Assembly (NCBI GenBank): GCA_963730535.1
Contig: CAVSRU010000010.1
Location: 62,001-126,000, forward strand
Source of the DNA: DASSUW01 sp963730535
GTDB taxonomy: Bacteria; Actinomycetota; Thermoleophilia; Solirubrobacterales; Solirubrobacteraceae
DNA: 64,000 nucleotides
Direction: 5' to 3'
Part shown: piece after piece, positions 1-8,776 of the stretch
Position numbering within the stretch: the first letter of the stretch is position 1
Layout: each line of letters opens with the position of its first letter
Made by a program: the position numbers and the translations under genes
The notes under the pieces: model-generated
What the model saw: only the letters and a program-made list of their open reading frames with translations
The model's database searches: none
Told to the model about the DNA's origin: nothing

Positions 1-1883
1 AAGGAGAGTCGTGCGGTCGTCCCGCTCACCGACACGCCGGTGATCGCCGTGTCGGGCATCGGATCGCCGTAGGTCGCGATGTAATTGCCGCCCGCGGCGG
101 GGAAGCGCACGTAGTCCATGCCCTTGACCCGCTGTGGCGAGCCGACGACGCCGACGCCGTCGCGAGAGAGGCCCGACAGCGGCCCAGCGGCGGTAGCCGC
201 AGGCACCATGCCCTGCAGTCCGCGAGAGCGGCCGTCGGCGGCGACGGTGAACCGCATGCGCTGGTTGCTGTAGCTGACGTTCTGGAAGGACGAGCCGTTG
301 CGCCCGTCGAGCCAGTCGAGCATCTGCGCCGCCGACACGACCGGCACGCCTCGGAACTTCGCCTCGGCGACGATGGCGTCGGCGCCCGGGTGCGAGGAGG
401 AGTCGGTATGCATGTTGGCGGTGAAGACGCCGTAGTAGCCGTTGCCGCCGAGAGCGCCCTCGATCAGGTCCCTGATGTGCACATCGAGGTCCTGGCCGGA
501 CTCGTCGGTCAGCTGCGTCGTCGCCTGGTAGACGTCGATCAGCGACCCGTCGAGATCAGCGAATCGCTGCGGGAAGCCGGCGCCGGTGAACAGCCCGGGA
601 CGGTTCCCGATCCAAGACTCAGGGAAGTAGTAGTAGTTCGTGTCGAGCCGAACCCCGTGCGCGAGTTCCGCTCGAGGATTGCTCGCCCAGTCGCTCCACG
701 TGATGCAGTGGTTCCGGTTCGTCCGGGGTCGAGCGGACGCCCGGGTACGTTGGCGAGGAACGCGGCGAGCTGGGTGTTCCACATGCCGTTGAGCTGGGCC
801 AGGGATGTGTAGTCCGCGCAGCTGCTGGAATTGGTGTTCGGATACGCCGCGTTGAGGTGCAGCGCGACCTCGAATCCCTGCGTTCTGGTACCCGACGGCG
901 TTCGACAAGCCCGTCGTCGGCCACAGGTAGGAGGTCGACCGGATGCACTGCCAGTCGGCCACCGAGCAGCCGGCGGGGCTCGCGGCCTTGAAGGTGTCGA
1001 ACTGGCCCGCCGTGCCCTGGCCGTTGTGATCGTCGCCCGTCATGACGACGGCCGCCTTGTAGCCGTGGGGCAGGTACCAGAACCGCGGCAGCGGCGTCCG
1101 GTCCATGTTCATCTGGATGACGAGGTTCGCGAGCAGGCGCTGCTGCTCGTCCGCCTGCGGGATCGCGACCTTGTCCAAGTTGACCCAGTCAGGCTGGCCG
1201 CGGCCCTCGAAGAAATCGTGGGATCGTCGTGGCGTCGCTGCGGCCCGGCCGACCCAGGCGGGGTTGCCTTGCCGCGTGTAGATGACGGAGCGCGCGAGGT
1301 CGTAGGTGAACGCCGCGACCTGCCCGCCGGCTGCACCGACGCTCTGCAGCGTGACCGCCGCGCCGACTGCACCGCTGCTCACGCCGCCATGCAAGCTGGC
1401 GATCTGTTGCGCGCCGGCGAGCCCCCTGATATCGGCGACGTCGTGGTACTGCATCGACTGGCTGGTGAGTCCGGCGCCGGGAGCCGACGTGGTGTTGATC
1501 TGGATGTAGCCGTTGGCCACGTCGCCGGCGTCGCCGCCGAGCCCGGCGAGCCCGGCGAGCTCGTTGCCCGGCCGCATCGCGATCAGGTTTCCGCCCGCGT
1601 TGACCCAGTTGGAGAGCGCACCCACCTGCCCGCCGTTGAGCGACGCGGGCGCGAGCACGACCACCTGGTATGAGCTCAGCAGTCCGGCGCTGAGCGAGCC
1701 GACGTTCGCGACCGCGAACTCGTTCAGGCCCTCGGATCGGAGTATCTCGGCGTAGTAGTCGCTGAACTTGTCGTTGGTGACGACGAGTACCGGCCCGCCG
1801 GACTGGGCCGATGCGGCCGGAGCCCATAGGGCGCCGGCGGCGAGTAGCGCCGCGAATGTGCGGCGAAAGGTCCTACCCAACAT
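1..1883 (-). CDS. Secreted protein of unknown function, frameshifted, C-terminus beyond left edge
   Basis: ATG at 1883 opens a clear Sec signal peptide (Arg-rich start, Ala-rich core, ASA-QS cleavage region). The mature protein begins with a segment like a GATase-type/ThuA-like fold (VLVVTNDKFSDYYAEILRSE), followed further on by a region like polysaccharide-deacetylase proteins (AAVVMTGDDHNGQGTAGQFD, GVFTANMHTDSSSHPGAD). The reading frame changes near 1225, 885 and 710, yet each piece continues the same protein, so I read these as single-base indels. From about 715 the frame is open to base 1, so the C-terminus is outside the window. It lies directly downstream of the DMFase-like secreted protein (30-bp gap) and may share its transcript. 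Substrate unknown. Confidence 0.6.
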   Translation of the reverse strand, partial: MLGRTFRRTFAALLAAGALWAPAASAQSGGPVLVVTNDKFSDYYAEILRSEGLNEFAVANVGSLSAGLLSSYQVVVLAPASLNGGQVGALSNWVNAGGNLIAMRPGNELAGLAGLGGDAGDVANGYIQINTTSAPGAGLTSQSMQYHDVADIRGLAGAQQIASLHGGVSSGAVGAAVTLQSVGAAGGQVAAFTYDLARSVIYTRQGNPAWVGRAAATPRRSHDFFEGRGQPDWVNLDKVAIPQADEQQRLLANLVIQMNMDRTPLPRFWYLPHGYKAAVVMTGDDHNGQGTAGQFDTFKAASPAGCSVADWQCIRSTSYLWPTTGLSNAVGYQNAGIRGRAAPQRGVSEHQFQQLRGLHIPGPAQRHVEHPARRVPRQRTRASARPRTNRNHCITWSDWASNPRAELAHGVRLDTNYYYFPESWIGNRPGLFTGAGFPQRFADLDGSLIDVYQATTQLTDESGQDLDVHIRDLIEGALGGNGYYGVFTANMHTDSSSHPGADAIVAEAKFRGVPVVSAAQMLDWLDGRNGSSFQNVSYSNQRMRFTVAADGRSRGLQGMVPAATAAGPLSGLSRDGVGVVGSPQRVKGMDYVRFPAAGGNYIATYGDPMPDTAITGVSVSGTTARLS

Positions 1884-1912
1884 GTCACTCCTCGTTGACG
1901 TGTCCTTCACCG

Positions 1913-4120
1913 TCAGCGCCCCCTCGACGCTTCCAGCCGAACTGGTGTCCTGGTCACGGTGCGGTGGCCGGCGGCGTCGCGAACCGACGCCACGGCGGTA
2001 ACTCGAAGCGCGCCCTTTCGCGCCAGCTTGCGGCGCGCGGAGCGGCTCACGAAGAGACGGACGGGTCGCGGCCCGCCCTGGCTGATCACGACGCGCCGTT
2101 CGGCGACCACGCGACCGTTGCGGCGCAGCGACAGCCGCACCTTGCACGCGGTCTGGCCGCCCGAGCACGAGATCCGGAGCGTGACCATGCCTGCGCGCGA
2201 CACGCGCGCACGGCGCTTGGTGATGATGGCTCTCGGCTTGGTCGCGGGCTTGACTCCGCCGGAAGCGGGCGTCCCGCCAGTGCCACCGGAGCCGCCGCCA
2301 GGCGGGCCATCGCACAGCGCCGGCGTTGGGCTCCGGCCCTCGAGGTTGCCGCTGTCGTCGACGGCGCGGCTACGAAGGTTCGTGGTAGCCGAGGAGGGAT
2401 AGCTCCAGGACTCGCGTCCGATGGCCGGGTGCCAGGCGGCGCCGCCGTTCGTCGAGACCTCGACGCCGCCGACTCGGCCCCCGCCACTGTCGGCCGCCGT
2501 GCCGCGGATGGTGCCTCCGCTCGCCGACGTGATCTGAGACGTCGGCGCGGTGGCGTCGCTGCTGCAGGACGGGCGGACGAGGTTGCTCTGGGGCGTCGCC
2601 GCTTGCGCGCCCATGTCCGCGAAGAGGTTCGCGGTCGCCTGCTGCATGCGGGCGTCCTCGGGCTCGTTGCCACGTTCGTGGTTCGAGTCGAGTCCCCACG
2701 ACCACTGCACCGTGCCGGCGCCGAAGACGCGCGCACCGCTCGGCACCCGGTAGAGGGTCATGTTGTGGACGGCGGTCCCGCTCCCGAAGTTCGAGCCGTA
2801 GTCGGTCAGGACCGGGGCGTTCTGCCGGGTGGTGGACGACAGGCGGAACGAGCCGGCGGGACGGTGGGGGTTGTCGACGTCCTCGTCCCACTCGTAGCCG
2901 AGCGTCCCGAACGGCAGCACGGCTCCAACGTCACCGACGTTCGTATGGCGCCAGAACCGCAGCTTGCCGTCGGCGGCGGGCACCTCGATGCTTCCGGTGG
3001 CGCCGTCGTTGACCATGAATAGTTGCCCGGTCAGCGCGTTCTCCGGCCGCCCGCCGTCGGCCGGCGGGCTGAACCGCGGGTCGCGCCAGGTACCGGTCCA
3101 CACGCCGCCGAGCGGGTCGATCTTCGCGTTGGCGTGCGTCTCCTTGTAGGAGACGAGCGTGCGGTGGTTCTTCTCCCAGCGCGTCTTCCAGAAGACCTCG
3201 TTGCCGCTGAAGAACGCCATGTGGACGCCCGCCGCCCGCGCCGCCTCCCAGTTGGCGCGCTGGCCGCCGGACCAGTACTCGTCGTGCCCGACCGAGAGCA
3301 GCGCCCGGTGCTCGAGCAGCTCGGCCCCGAGGCGGTCGCTGTCGACGCCGGTGAAGTAGGAGACGTCGTAGCCGTTGCGCTCGAGCCACCGGACCATCGG
3401 GTACTCGGCGTTGAAGACCGAGTCCTCGGACGCGGTGCCGCGCACCGTGATCGGGCGGTCATAGGAGACCTTGTAGGCGCGGCCGGCGGGCGAGCCGGTG
3501 TAGAGCGAGTTGCCGCCGTACTCGTTGTAGGCCTGCCAGGTCGTGTCCGAGGTCTGGAACAGCAGGTCCGAGCGCCCGTCGTCGTCGCGGACGACGAAGA
3601 AGACGTGGCTCTCGCCGCCATCGCTGTCCACGAGGTGAGCGAAGTAGATGCCGGAGACCGCGGTCGCAGGGACGTTCCAGGACGCCGAGATGCTCCAGCT
3701 CGAGCACTCGACGAGTCCCGACGACGAGTCCGTCGTCGGGCACGTCGGTTGGTTGACCCCCGCCGTGGACGGGAAGGCAGCGACCTTCCGCGCGCCGGCG
3801 CCGCCGTAGTAGCCCATCCGGTAGATGTCGAACCGGAAGCTCGCTGCCGTCGTATCGACCTTGAAGTCAACCCTCTGGCTCTGGTTGACGCTTATGTCAG
3901 TCGCGAAGCCCTGGATCGACGGGCTGCCGCCGCCTGGGACGTCCCAGATGAGCGGCGAGGTGCCGGGTAGGCAGTTCTCAGCGACGATCTCGTTCGGCGG
4001 CGCCGCGCACGGGTCAGCGGCGACGCTCGGCGCCGTGCCCGTGGTGATAGCCATCCCAACAAGTGCGGCGAGTACCGCGGCCTGGAGCCGCCGGCGCCTC
4101 GTCGCCAAAGCTGCTCGCAC
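1913..4120 (-). CDS. Secreted N,N-dimethylformamidase beta-subunit-like protein
   Basis: 735 aa, GTG start at 4120 with an AGGAGG ribosome site 8 nt upstream. Signal peptide at residues 1-35. Residues ~70-480 match the large domain of the N,N-dimethylformamidase beta-subunit family (RFDIYRMGYYGGAGARKV, DLLFQTSDTTWQAYNEYGG, LLSVGHDEYWSGGQRANWE, FFSGNEVFWKTRWE). The C-terminal ~120 residues are an Arg/Lys-rich Ig-like module preceded by a Gly-rich linker, a common tail on secreted proteins in this window. Whether it cleaves formamide-type substrates is unknown: in the characterised enzyme activity also needs the small alpha subunit, which is not encoded here. The family assignment is firm; the activity is inference. 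Confidence 0.8.
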   Translation of the reverse strand: MRAALATRRRRLQAAVLAALVGMAITTGTAPSVAADPCAAPPNEIVAENCLPGTSPLIWDVPGGGSPSIQGFATDISVNQSQRVDFKVDTTAASFRFDIYRMGYYGGAGARKVAAFPSTAGVNQPTCPTTDSSSGLVECSSWSISASWNVPATAVSGIYFAHLVDSDGGESHVFFVVRDDDGRSDLLFQTSDTTWQAYNEYGGNSLYTGSPAGRAYKVSYDRPITVRGTASEDSVFNAEYPMVRWLERNGYDVSYFTGVDSDRLGAELLEHRALLSVGHDEYWSGGQRANWEAARAAGVHMAFFSGNEVFWKTRWEKNHRTLVSYKETHANAKIDPLGGVWTGTWRDPRFSPPADGGRPENALTGQLFMVNDGATGSIEVPAADGKLRFWRHTNVGDVGAVLPFGTLGYEWDEDVDNPHRPAGSFRLSSTTRQNAPVLTDYGSNFGSGTAVHNMTLYRVPSGARVFGAGTVQWSWGLDSNHERGNEPEDARMQQATANLFADMGAQAATPQSNLVRPSCSSDATAPTSQITSASGGTIRGTAADSGGGRVGGVEVSTNGGAAWHPAIGRESWSYPSSATTNLRSRAVDDSGNLEGRSPTPALCDGPPGGGSGGTGGTPASGGVKPATKPRAIITKRRARVSRAGMVTLRISCSGGQTACKVRLSLRRNGRVVAERRVVISQGGPRPVRLFVSRSARRKLARKGALRVTAVASVRDAAGHRTVTRTPVRLEASRGR

Positions 4121-4212
4121 GTCGTCGACCTCCTAGAAGTCGATCGGGGGTTACACGAGCAACGGGAGCGGAGGCCCATCTCGCACGCGGCCTTGCGAAA
4201 GAGCTCTCGCTA

Positions 4213-4228
4213 GGTCACTGATGTGACC
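4213..4228. promoter_or_regulatory. Inverted repeat upstream of the secreted-protein genes
   Basis: GGTCAC-TGAT-GTGACC, perfect 6-bp arms around a 4-nt centre, about 95 bp upstream of the GTG start of the DMFase-like gene. It could be an operator; no regulator is assigned. Confidence 0.3.
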
Positions 4229-4255
4229 TCGGCCGGGGCGCCGTCGGGCGTACCG

Positions 4256-4414
4256 CTAGCTGAAGCGGCGGCGATGGGGGCGCCAGCGGCGCATGGCCGT
4301 CTCGCCGCGCCGGCGGGCGCCGTTGGCGGCGAGCTGGGCTCGGGCGAGCAGGAAGCGTCGGCGGGTGTCGTCGAGGTCTCGGGAACGTGTGTCTGGTTGG
4401 GTCACGTTGGTCAC
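4256..4414 (-). CDS. Possible small Arg-rich protein (52 aa)
   Basis: An uninterrupted 52-codon frame starting GTG-ACC-AAC-GTG-ACC and ending TAG encodes a strongly basic peptide (TRSRDLDDTRRRFLLARAQL, ending RRWRPHRRRFS). There is no convincing ribosome-binding site and I recognise no family. It fills most of the otherwise empty ~320 bp between the DMFase-like gene and the amylosucrase gene. Codon usage is compatible with the genome, but a chance ORF is quite possible. Confidence 0.25.
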   Translation of the reverse strand: MTNVTQPDTRSRDLDDTRRRFLLARAQLAANGARRRGETAMRRWRPHRRRFS

Positions 4415-4494
4415 CGTGACGCATTAACGCGCGGTCTCGGGTGATGGCGCGGTGCAAGCCCCGCCGTTTGGGGGGGACCGGCACAATTCTGCCC

Positions 4495-6408
4495 GTGCAG
4501 AACGTCCGGGACATGGCGGCGCCGACGCGTGAGGCGTTCGCGTCCTTCGCCGAGCTCGCCGGCGGCGACCACGTGTTCCAGGTCAGGCTGGCCCGGCACT
4601 TCGCCGACTTCTACGAGCCGCTGGCGCGGCTCTACGGCGAGGACGCGCGGCTCGAGGCTGTGGCCGCGACGATGGCGGAGGCGTACGCGGCGCGCGAGGA
4701 ACGCCTGAGGCAGCTCGACTACGAGCGGGAGATCACCCCGGACTGGTTCCAGCGCCAGAGCCAGGCGGGCTACATCGCTTACGCCGATCGCTTCGCCGGC
4801 ACGCTCGCCGGCGTGCGCGAGCGGCTGCCGTATATCCGCGAGCTCGGCCTCAGCTACCTGCACCTCATGCCGCTCCTGCGGTCCCGGCCCGGGGAGAGCG
4901 ACGGCGGCTACGCGGTGGCCGACTACCGCGCCGTCGAGCCCGCCCTCGGCACTATGGACGACCTGCGCGGGCTTTCCGCGGCGCTGCACGACGAGGGCAT
5001 GAGCCTGTGCATCGACCTCGTGATCAACCACACGGCGCGCGAGCACGACTGGGCGCAACGGGCGACCGCGGGCGACGCCACATTCCGCGACTTCTACCTC
5101 ACCTATCCCGATCGCACGAAGCCCGACGCCTTCGAGCGGACGCTCCCGCTGGTGTTCCCGGACTTCAAGCCGTCGAACTTCACGTGGTCCGAGGAGCTCG
5201 GGCGCTGGGTCTGGACCACGTTCAACGAGTGGCAGTGGGACCTCGACTACGCGAACCCCGCCGTCTTCGCGGCGATGCTCGAGAACCTGCTCTTCCTGGC
5301 CAACGCCGGCGTCGACGTACTGCGGCTCGACGCCGTGCCGTTCATGTGGAAGCGGCTGGGGACGAACTGCCAGAACCAGCCGGAGGTGCACGAGCTGCTC
5401 CAGGCGTACCGGGCGATCGTGCGGGTGGTGGCGCCCGCGATGGCCTTCAAGGCGGAGGCGATCGTCTCTCCTCACGACCTCGTCGGCTACCTCGGGATGG
5501 GCCGGCACGCCGGCCGCGAGTGCGACCTCGCGTACCACAACTCGCTGATGGTGCTGCTGTGGAGCACGCTCGCCACCCGGCGCGTCGACCTCATGACGAG
5601 CACGCTGCGCGCGATGCCCGTCGCGCCCACCGGCTCCACCTGGATCACCTACGTGCGCTGCCACGACGACATCGGCTGGGCGATCACCGAGGACAACGCG
5701 GCCGCCGCCGGGGAGGACGCTCACGAGCACCGCAAGTTCCTCGTCCGCTACTACCAGGGCCACTTCTGGGAGTCGTTCGCGCGCGGCGCGGTGTTCCAGC
5801 CCGAGTTCAACGGGGAGGGGCGGACGAGCGGGACCGCGGCGTCGCTGGCAGGGCTGGAGGCGGCGCTGGCGGCGGGCGACGAGCAGGCGATCGACCTCGC
5901 CGTGCGCCGGATCCTGCTGCTGTACGGCGTGGCGTTCTCCTATGGCGGCATCCCGCTCGTGTACATGGGCGACGAGATCGGGCTGCTCAACGACTACGGG
6001 CATCGCGACGACCCGGAGCGGGCGGCGGACAACCGCTGGCTGCACCGCCCGTGGATGGACTGGCAGGCAGCCGAGCGCCGGCAGGAGCCGGGCAGCGTCG
6101 AGGCGCGGCTGTTCGAAGGGCTGCGCGCGATGGCGGGCGCGCGGCGCGCCTGCGTGGCGCTGCACGGCGCGGGGAGCGTGGAGCCGCTGCGCACCGGCAA
6201 CCCGCACGTGTTCGGCTACCGCCGCGATCACCTGGGGACGACGTTCCTCGCGCTCGCGAACTTCTCCGAGCACGAGCAGCCGGTCGCCGCCGTCCAGCAC
6301 GGGCTGCGGATCGACGACGGCCTGCTCGTCTCGCCCGGCCGCCCGCCGCGGAGGGCGGGCGACCAGGCGATCCTCGAGCCGTACGGCTTCGTCTGGCTCG
6401 ACTACTAG
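4495..6408 (+). CDS. Amylosucrase (GH13 family)
   Basis: Transfers glucose from sucrose to an alpha-1,4-glucan, releasing fructose (EC 2.4.1.4 type). About 637 aa from GTG 4495, close to the ~636 aa of Neisseria amylosucrase. The helical N-terminal domain (residues ~10-90) is followed by the GH13 barrel: DLVINHTAREH (region I), VDVLRLDAVPF with the nucleophile Asp, FKAEAIV with the acid/base Glu, and VRCHDDIGW with the transition-state Asp. The aromatic FNEWQWDLDYANP segment is typical of the subfamily. Candidate starts are GTG 4495 and ATG 4513; no good Shine-Dalgarno precedes either. An AT-rich CACAATTCT just before GTG 4495 could be a -10 box of a leaderless transcript. The stop overlaps that of the convergent gene in a shared CTAG. 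Confidence 0.85.
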   Translation: MQNVRDMAAPTREAFASFAELAGGDHVFQVRLARHFADFYEPLARLYGEDARLEAVAATMAEAYAAREERLRQLDYEREITPDWFQRQSQAGYIAYADRFAGTLAGVRERLPYIRELGLSYLHLMPLLRSRPGESDGGYAVADYRAVEPALGTMDDLRGLSAALHDEGMSLCIDLVINHTAREHDWAQRATAGDATFRDFYLTYPDRTKPDAFERTLPLVFPDFKPSNFTWSEELGRWVWTTFNEWQWDLDYANPAVFAAMLENLLFLANAGVDVLRLDAVPFMWKRLGTNCQNQPEVHELLQAYRAIVRVVAPAMAFKAEAIVSPHDLVGYLGMGRHAGRECDLAYHNSLMVLLWSTLATRRVDLMTSTLRAMPVAPTGSTWITYVRCHDDIGWAITEDNAAAAGEDAHEHRKFLVRYYQGHFWESFARGAVFQPEFNGEGRTSGTAASLAGLEAALAAGDEQAIDLAVRRILLLYGVAFSYGGIPLVYMGDEIGLLNDYGHRDDPERAADNRWLHRPWMDWQAAERRQEPGSVEARLFEGLRAMAGARRACVALHGAGSVEPLRTGNPHVFGYRRDHLGTTFLALANFSEHEQPVAAVQHGLRIDDGLLVSPGRPPRRAGDQAILEPYGFVWLDY

Positions 6409-7040
6409 GGCCGGCCCGGGTGCTCCTCGACGGAGGTCACCTTGAAGGCGCGGTCGACCTTCACCTCGACCTCGGTGCCGTCGGGCTTGCGGACGTGGGC
6501 CTCGTAGACCCCGCCGCGGTCGGTCTCCACCCGCAGGACGGTGCCGCCGCTGACGCGGGCGAGCGCTGCCGCCTTGACCTTGTCGGCGGTGGCGCCGGTC
6601 AGGGCGCGCTCGCCGGGACCGCCCGGTCCGTGGTGGCGGCCATCCGGGCCGCCGCGACCGGCCTCGACGGCCGTGACCTCGAACGCCCGGTTGACCTTGA
6701 CCTCGACGATCGTGCCGTCGGCCTTGCGGATGTGCGCCTCGTACACGCCGCCCGCGTCGGTCTCCACGCGCAGGACCGTGCCGGCGACCCGCTCCAGGGC
6801 GGCCGCCTTGACCTTCTCGGCGGTGTCGCCCGTCAGCGCGGTCTCGCCGCGACCGGGGCCGCGGTCGCCCGGGCCACGGTCGCCTGGACCGTGATCCCCG
6901 GGGCCGTAGCCGGCGGGGGCGGCTGACCCCGTCGTCTGGGTGCTGCGGTCTCCGGCGGCGCCGGCGATCGCCGTCCCGCCGATCGCAGCCGCGCCGACGG
7001 CGGCGGCCACTGTGAGTCCCTGCTTGAGCTTGGATGACAC
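6405..7040 (-). CDS. Exported protein with two PepSY-like repeats
   Basis: 211 aa from GTG 7040 (AGGAG 6 nt upstream). The N-terminus carries a signal/anchor segment (residues ~8-30, GLTVAAAVGAAAIGGTAIAG), then a GPGDRGPGD-type low-complexity linker, then two tandem copies (~65 aa) of a PepSY-like unit: TAEKVKAAALERVAGTVLRV...VYEAHIRKADGTIVEVKVNR and TADKVKAAALARVSGGTVLRV...VYEAHVRKPDGTEVEVKVDR. PepSY-type modules often occur in exported proteins near proteases or in cation sensing; the exact role here is unknown. The two copies are similar enough to point to an internal duplication. Confidence 0.7.
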   Translation of the reverse strand: MSSKLKQGLTVAAAVGAAAIGGTAIAGAAGDRSTQTTGSAAPAGYGPGDHGPGDRGPGDRGPGRGETALTGDTAEKVKAAALERVAGTVLRVETDAGGVYEAHIRKADGTIVEVKVNRAFEVTAVEAGRGGPDGRHHGPGGPGERALTGATADKVKAAALARVSGGTVLRVETDRGGVYEAHVRKPDGTEVEVKVDRAFKVTSVEEHPGRP

Positions 7041-7138
7041 GAGTCTCCTATCGGTGGTTTCGAAGCGAGTCTCGGAGCGCCGCCTGGGGCGGCCGTCGGA
7101 GAACGCTGAGGATCTCCTGAGACCGCCCCCGGCGCGGC

Positions 7139-7405
7139 TCAGACCGTTGAGTCCGAATCCGAGCCCTGCTGCTGCTGCGAGCCGCCGCCCTCGTCCTCGG
7201 GGCACGGCGTGCGACCCGATCCGTCACCCTCGGGCGCCTGGGGCTGCTGGGCCTCGGGTGCCTGGTACTGGATCGGCGTCGTGGTCTGCTGGGCCGGCGC
7301 GGGATCGCCTGCCGCCCAGCTCGACACCGCGGCTACGAGCGCCACGAGCATGGCGAGCGCGAGCACGTACAGCGCGACGTGCCACGGCCTGCGAGCTGCC
7401 TGCAT
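7139..7405 (-). CDS. Small membrane-anchored protein (88 aa)
   Basis: ATG 7405 has AAAGGAG about 8 nt upstream, which decides the start over a longer frame reaching 7516. One N-terminal transmembrane segment (HVALYVLALAMLVALVAAV), then an extracellular Pro/Gln-rich, acidic tail (QAPEAQQPQAPEGDGSG, SQQQQGSDSDSTV). No recognised domain. It lies immediately upstream of the PepSY-repeat protein on the same strand (98-bp gap) and may be co-transcribed with it. Confidence 0.6.
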   Translation of the reverse strand: MQAARRPWHVALYVLALAMLVALVAAVSSWAAGDPAPAQQTTTPIQYQAPEAQQPQAPEGDGSGRTPCPEDEGGGSQQQQGSDSDSTV

Positions 7406-7525
7406 GGCGTGTGCTCCTTTCGTCGGGTACGCGGAGCACGCTGGCAAGCCTCCCGTCAGCCTCGGATAACGGGCCGCCGCAGTTCGAGGTAAGGCGTTTG
7501 GTGTCGCGGGTAGCATCAGTCACGA

Positions 7526-8455
7526 ATGTGGGAATCGGCCGTGGACGCCGCGGCCGCGCTGGAGCGCGCGCTCCACGGCCTCGGATCGGCCGTGGCCGGC
7601 GCGTCACCGGGGTGGCTCGCGCTCGGGCTGGGTCTGCACCTGCTGAATCAGGTGGCACGCGGGCGCGGCTGGTTCGCGGTCGTGCGGGCGGCGTGCCCGG
7701 ACGAGCCGGCGCTGCGACGGCGTGACGTCGTCGCCGCCTGGATCGCCGGCGCCGGTGCGGGCGGGATGTTCTCGGCGCGCGGCGGCGACGCCGTGCGGGT
7801 GCTGCTGCTGCGGCGCCGCGCCCCGGAGGCCGGCTGCCCGCTGATCGCCGGCACGATCGTCGCCGAGGGAGCCGGCGAGCTGGCCGTCGGGCTCGCGCTT
7901 CTGGCTGTGGCGCTGCTGGCCGGCGTGGGGCCCGAGCTGGGCGCGCCGACCTCGACGCTGGCGTTCGTGATCGCCGCGCTCGCCCTCGCCGTCCTGGCCG
8001 GCTCGCGCGTAGCGGCAGTACGCCGGGTCGCCTCGCGGGTGGGGATGGGCTGCGCGAGCCTGCGCTGCCCACGCCTCTACGCGCGCACCGTGCTCCCGTG
8101 GCAGCTCGTCAGCCGGGTCTGCCGCTTCGGCGCCCTCGCCTGCTTCCTCGCTGCCTTCAGTCTCCCGGTCACCCCGCTCGCCGTCCTGCTCGTCATGTTC
8201 GCCCAGGGCAGCGGCCGCCTCGTCCCGTTCGCCCCCGCCGCCGTCGGAGCCACGGTCGCGATGCTCGCGGCGAGCTTCGGCCCCGTCACCGGCGCCGCGG
8301 TCCCGACCTCCCAGCTCGCCGCCTTCTTCATCGGCATGAGCACCGTCCTTACCGTCGTGGGAGCCACCCTCTCACTCACCATCTGCCTCCGAGCCGCGAG
8401 CTGGCGGGGCCTCGCCGAGCTCCTCCGCCTCCGCCGCGCCCCCGCAGGCGCCTGA
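7526..8455 (+). CDS. Lysylphosphatidylglycerol synthase TM-region / flippase-like membrane protein
   Basis: 309 aa with about eight predicted membrane helices. The pattern matches the LPG_synthase_TM (UPF0104) family: an early LNQVARGRGWFAVVRA, a small-residue-rich AGAGAGGMFSARGGDAVRV loop, and late LVMFAQGSGRLVPFAPAAVG. Members act as lipid flippases or accompany lipid-modifying enzymes; no catalytic synthase domain is present, so this is the membrane part only. A TAGCAT box lies 9 nt upstream of ATG 7526 and no ribosome site is present, suggesting a leaderless transcript. It is divergent from the small membrane protein at 7405. Confidence 0.7.
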   Translation: MWESAVDAAAALERALHGLGSAVAGASPGWLALGLGLHLLNQVARGRGWFAVVRAACPDEPALRRRDVVAAWIAGAGAGGMFSARGGDAVRVLLLRRRAPEAGCPLIAGTIVAEGAGELAVGLALLAVALLAGVGPELGAPTSTLAFVIAALALAVLAGSRVAAVRRVASRVGMGCASLRCPRLYARTVLPWQLVSRVCRFGALACFLAAFSLPVTPLAVLLVMFAQGSGRLVPFAPAAVGATVAMLAASFGPVTGAAVPTSQLAAFFIGMSTVLTVVGATLSLTICLRAASWRGLAELLRLRRAPAGA

Positions 8456-8486
8456 CCACGTCAGCGCCGCTCGTCATACTTCGCGT

Positions 8487-8669
8487 GTGGCTACCAACCC
8501 CTCCAGTTCCGCGCCGCGGGATCAGCACTCCTTGGCCGAGCTCACGGTCCGGAAGGCGCATGGCGACCTGCTCGAGGTCGAGCCGCTAGACCTCGGCCCC
8601 GGCGCTCCCGGGACCGCTGCGTTGGAGCACGAGCGCGGGCTTGAGCCGGACGAGCGTGGCGACCGCTGA
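8487..8669 (+). CDS. Possible antitoxin remnant upstream of PIN fragment (60 aa)
   Basis: GTG 8487 to TGA 8669, 60 aa, overlapping the start of the PIN-domain fragment at 8656, as antitoxin and toxin genes usually do. The protein (ELTVRKAHGDLLEVEPLD; ends RGLEPDERGDR) lacks the usual Phd/VapB N-terminal DNA-binding segment. I include it mainly for position; it may be only degenerate sequence. Confidence 0.3.
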   Translation: MATNPSSSAPRDQHSLAELTVRKAHGDLLEVEPLDLGPGAPGTAALEHERGLEPDERGDR

Positions 8670-8771
8670 TCGGCGGGTCGCCTACGTGGACTCGTCCGCG
8701 CTCGTCAAGCTGACAGTCGGATGATCAGCGAGGCCGAGGTGCTCGGCCTCCCGGTCCTCTCACCGCAGTAG
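8656..8771 (+). pseudogene. VapC-type PIN toxin remnant with internal deletion
   Basis: From GTG 8656 the frame reads VATADRRVAYVDSSALVKLTVG and stops at 8724. YVDSSALVKL is the typical first strand of a PIN-domain ribonuclease, including the first catalytic Asp. In an overlapping frame from 8721 the next codons read SEAEVLGLPVLSP before a stop at 8771, which looks like the last helix and strand of such toxins. Roughly 100 central residues, with the other acidic catalytic positions, are missing. This is a decayed VapBC locus at the edge of the ars operon. Confidence 0.6.
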
Positions 8772-8776
8772 CGCCG

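Noticed and set aside
4411..6300. 629-aa minus-strand frame opposite amylosucrase
   Set aside because: Antisense shadow; amylosucrase has full GH13 motifs.
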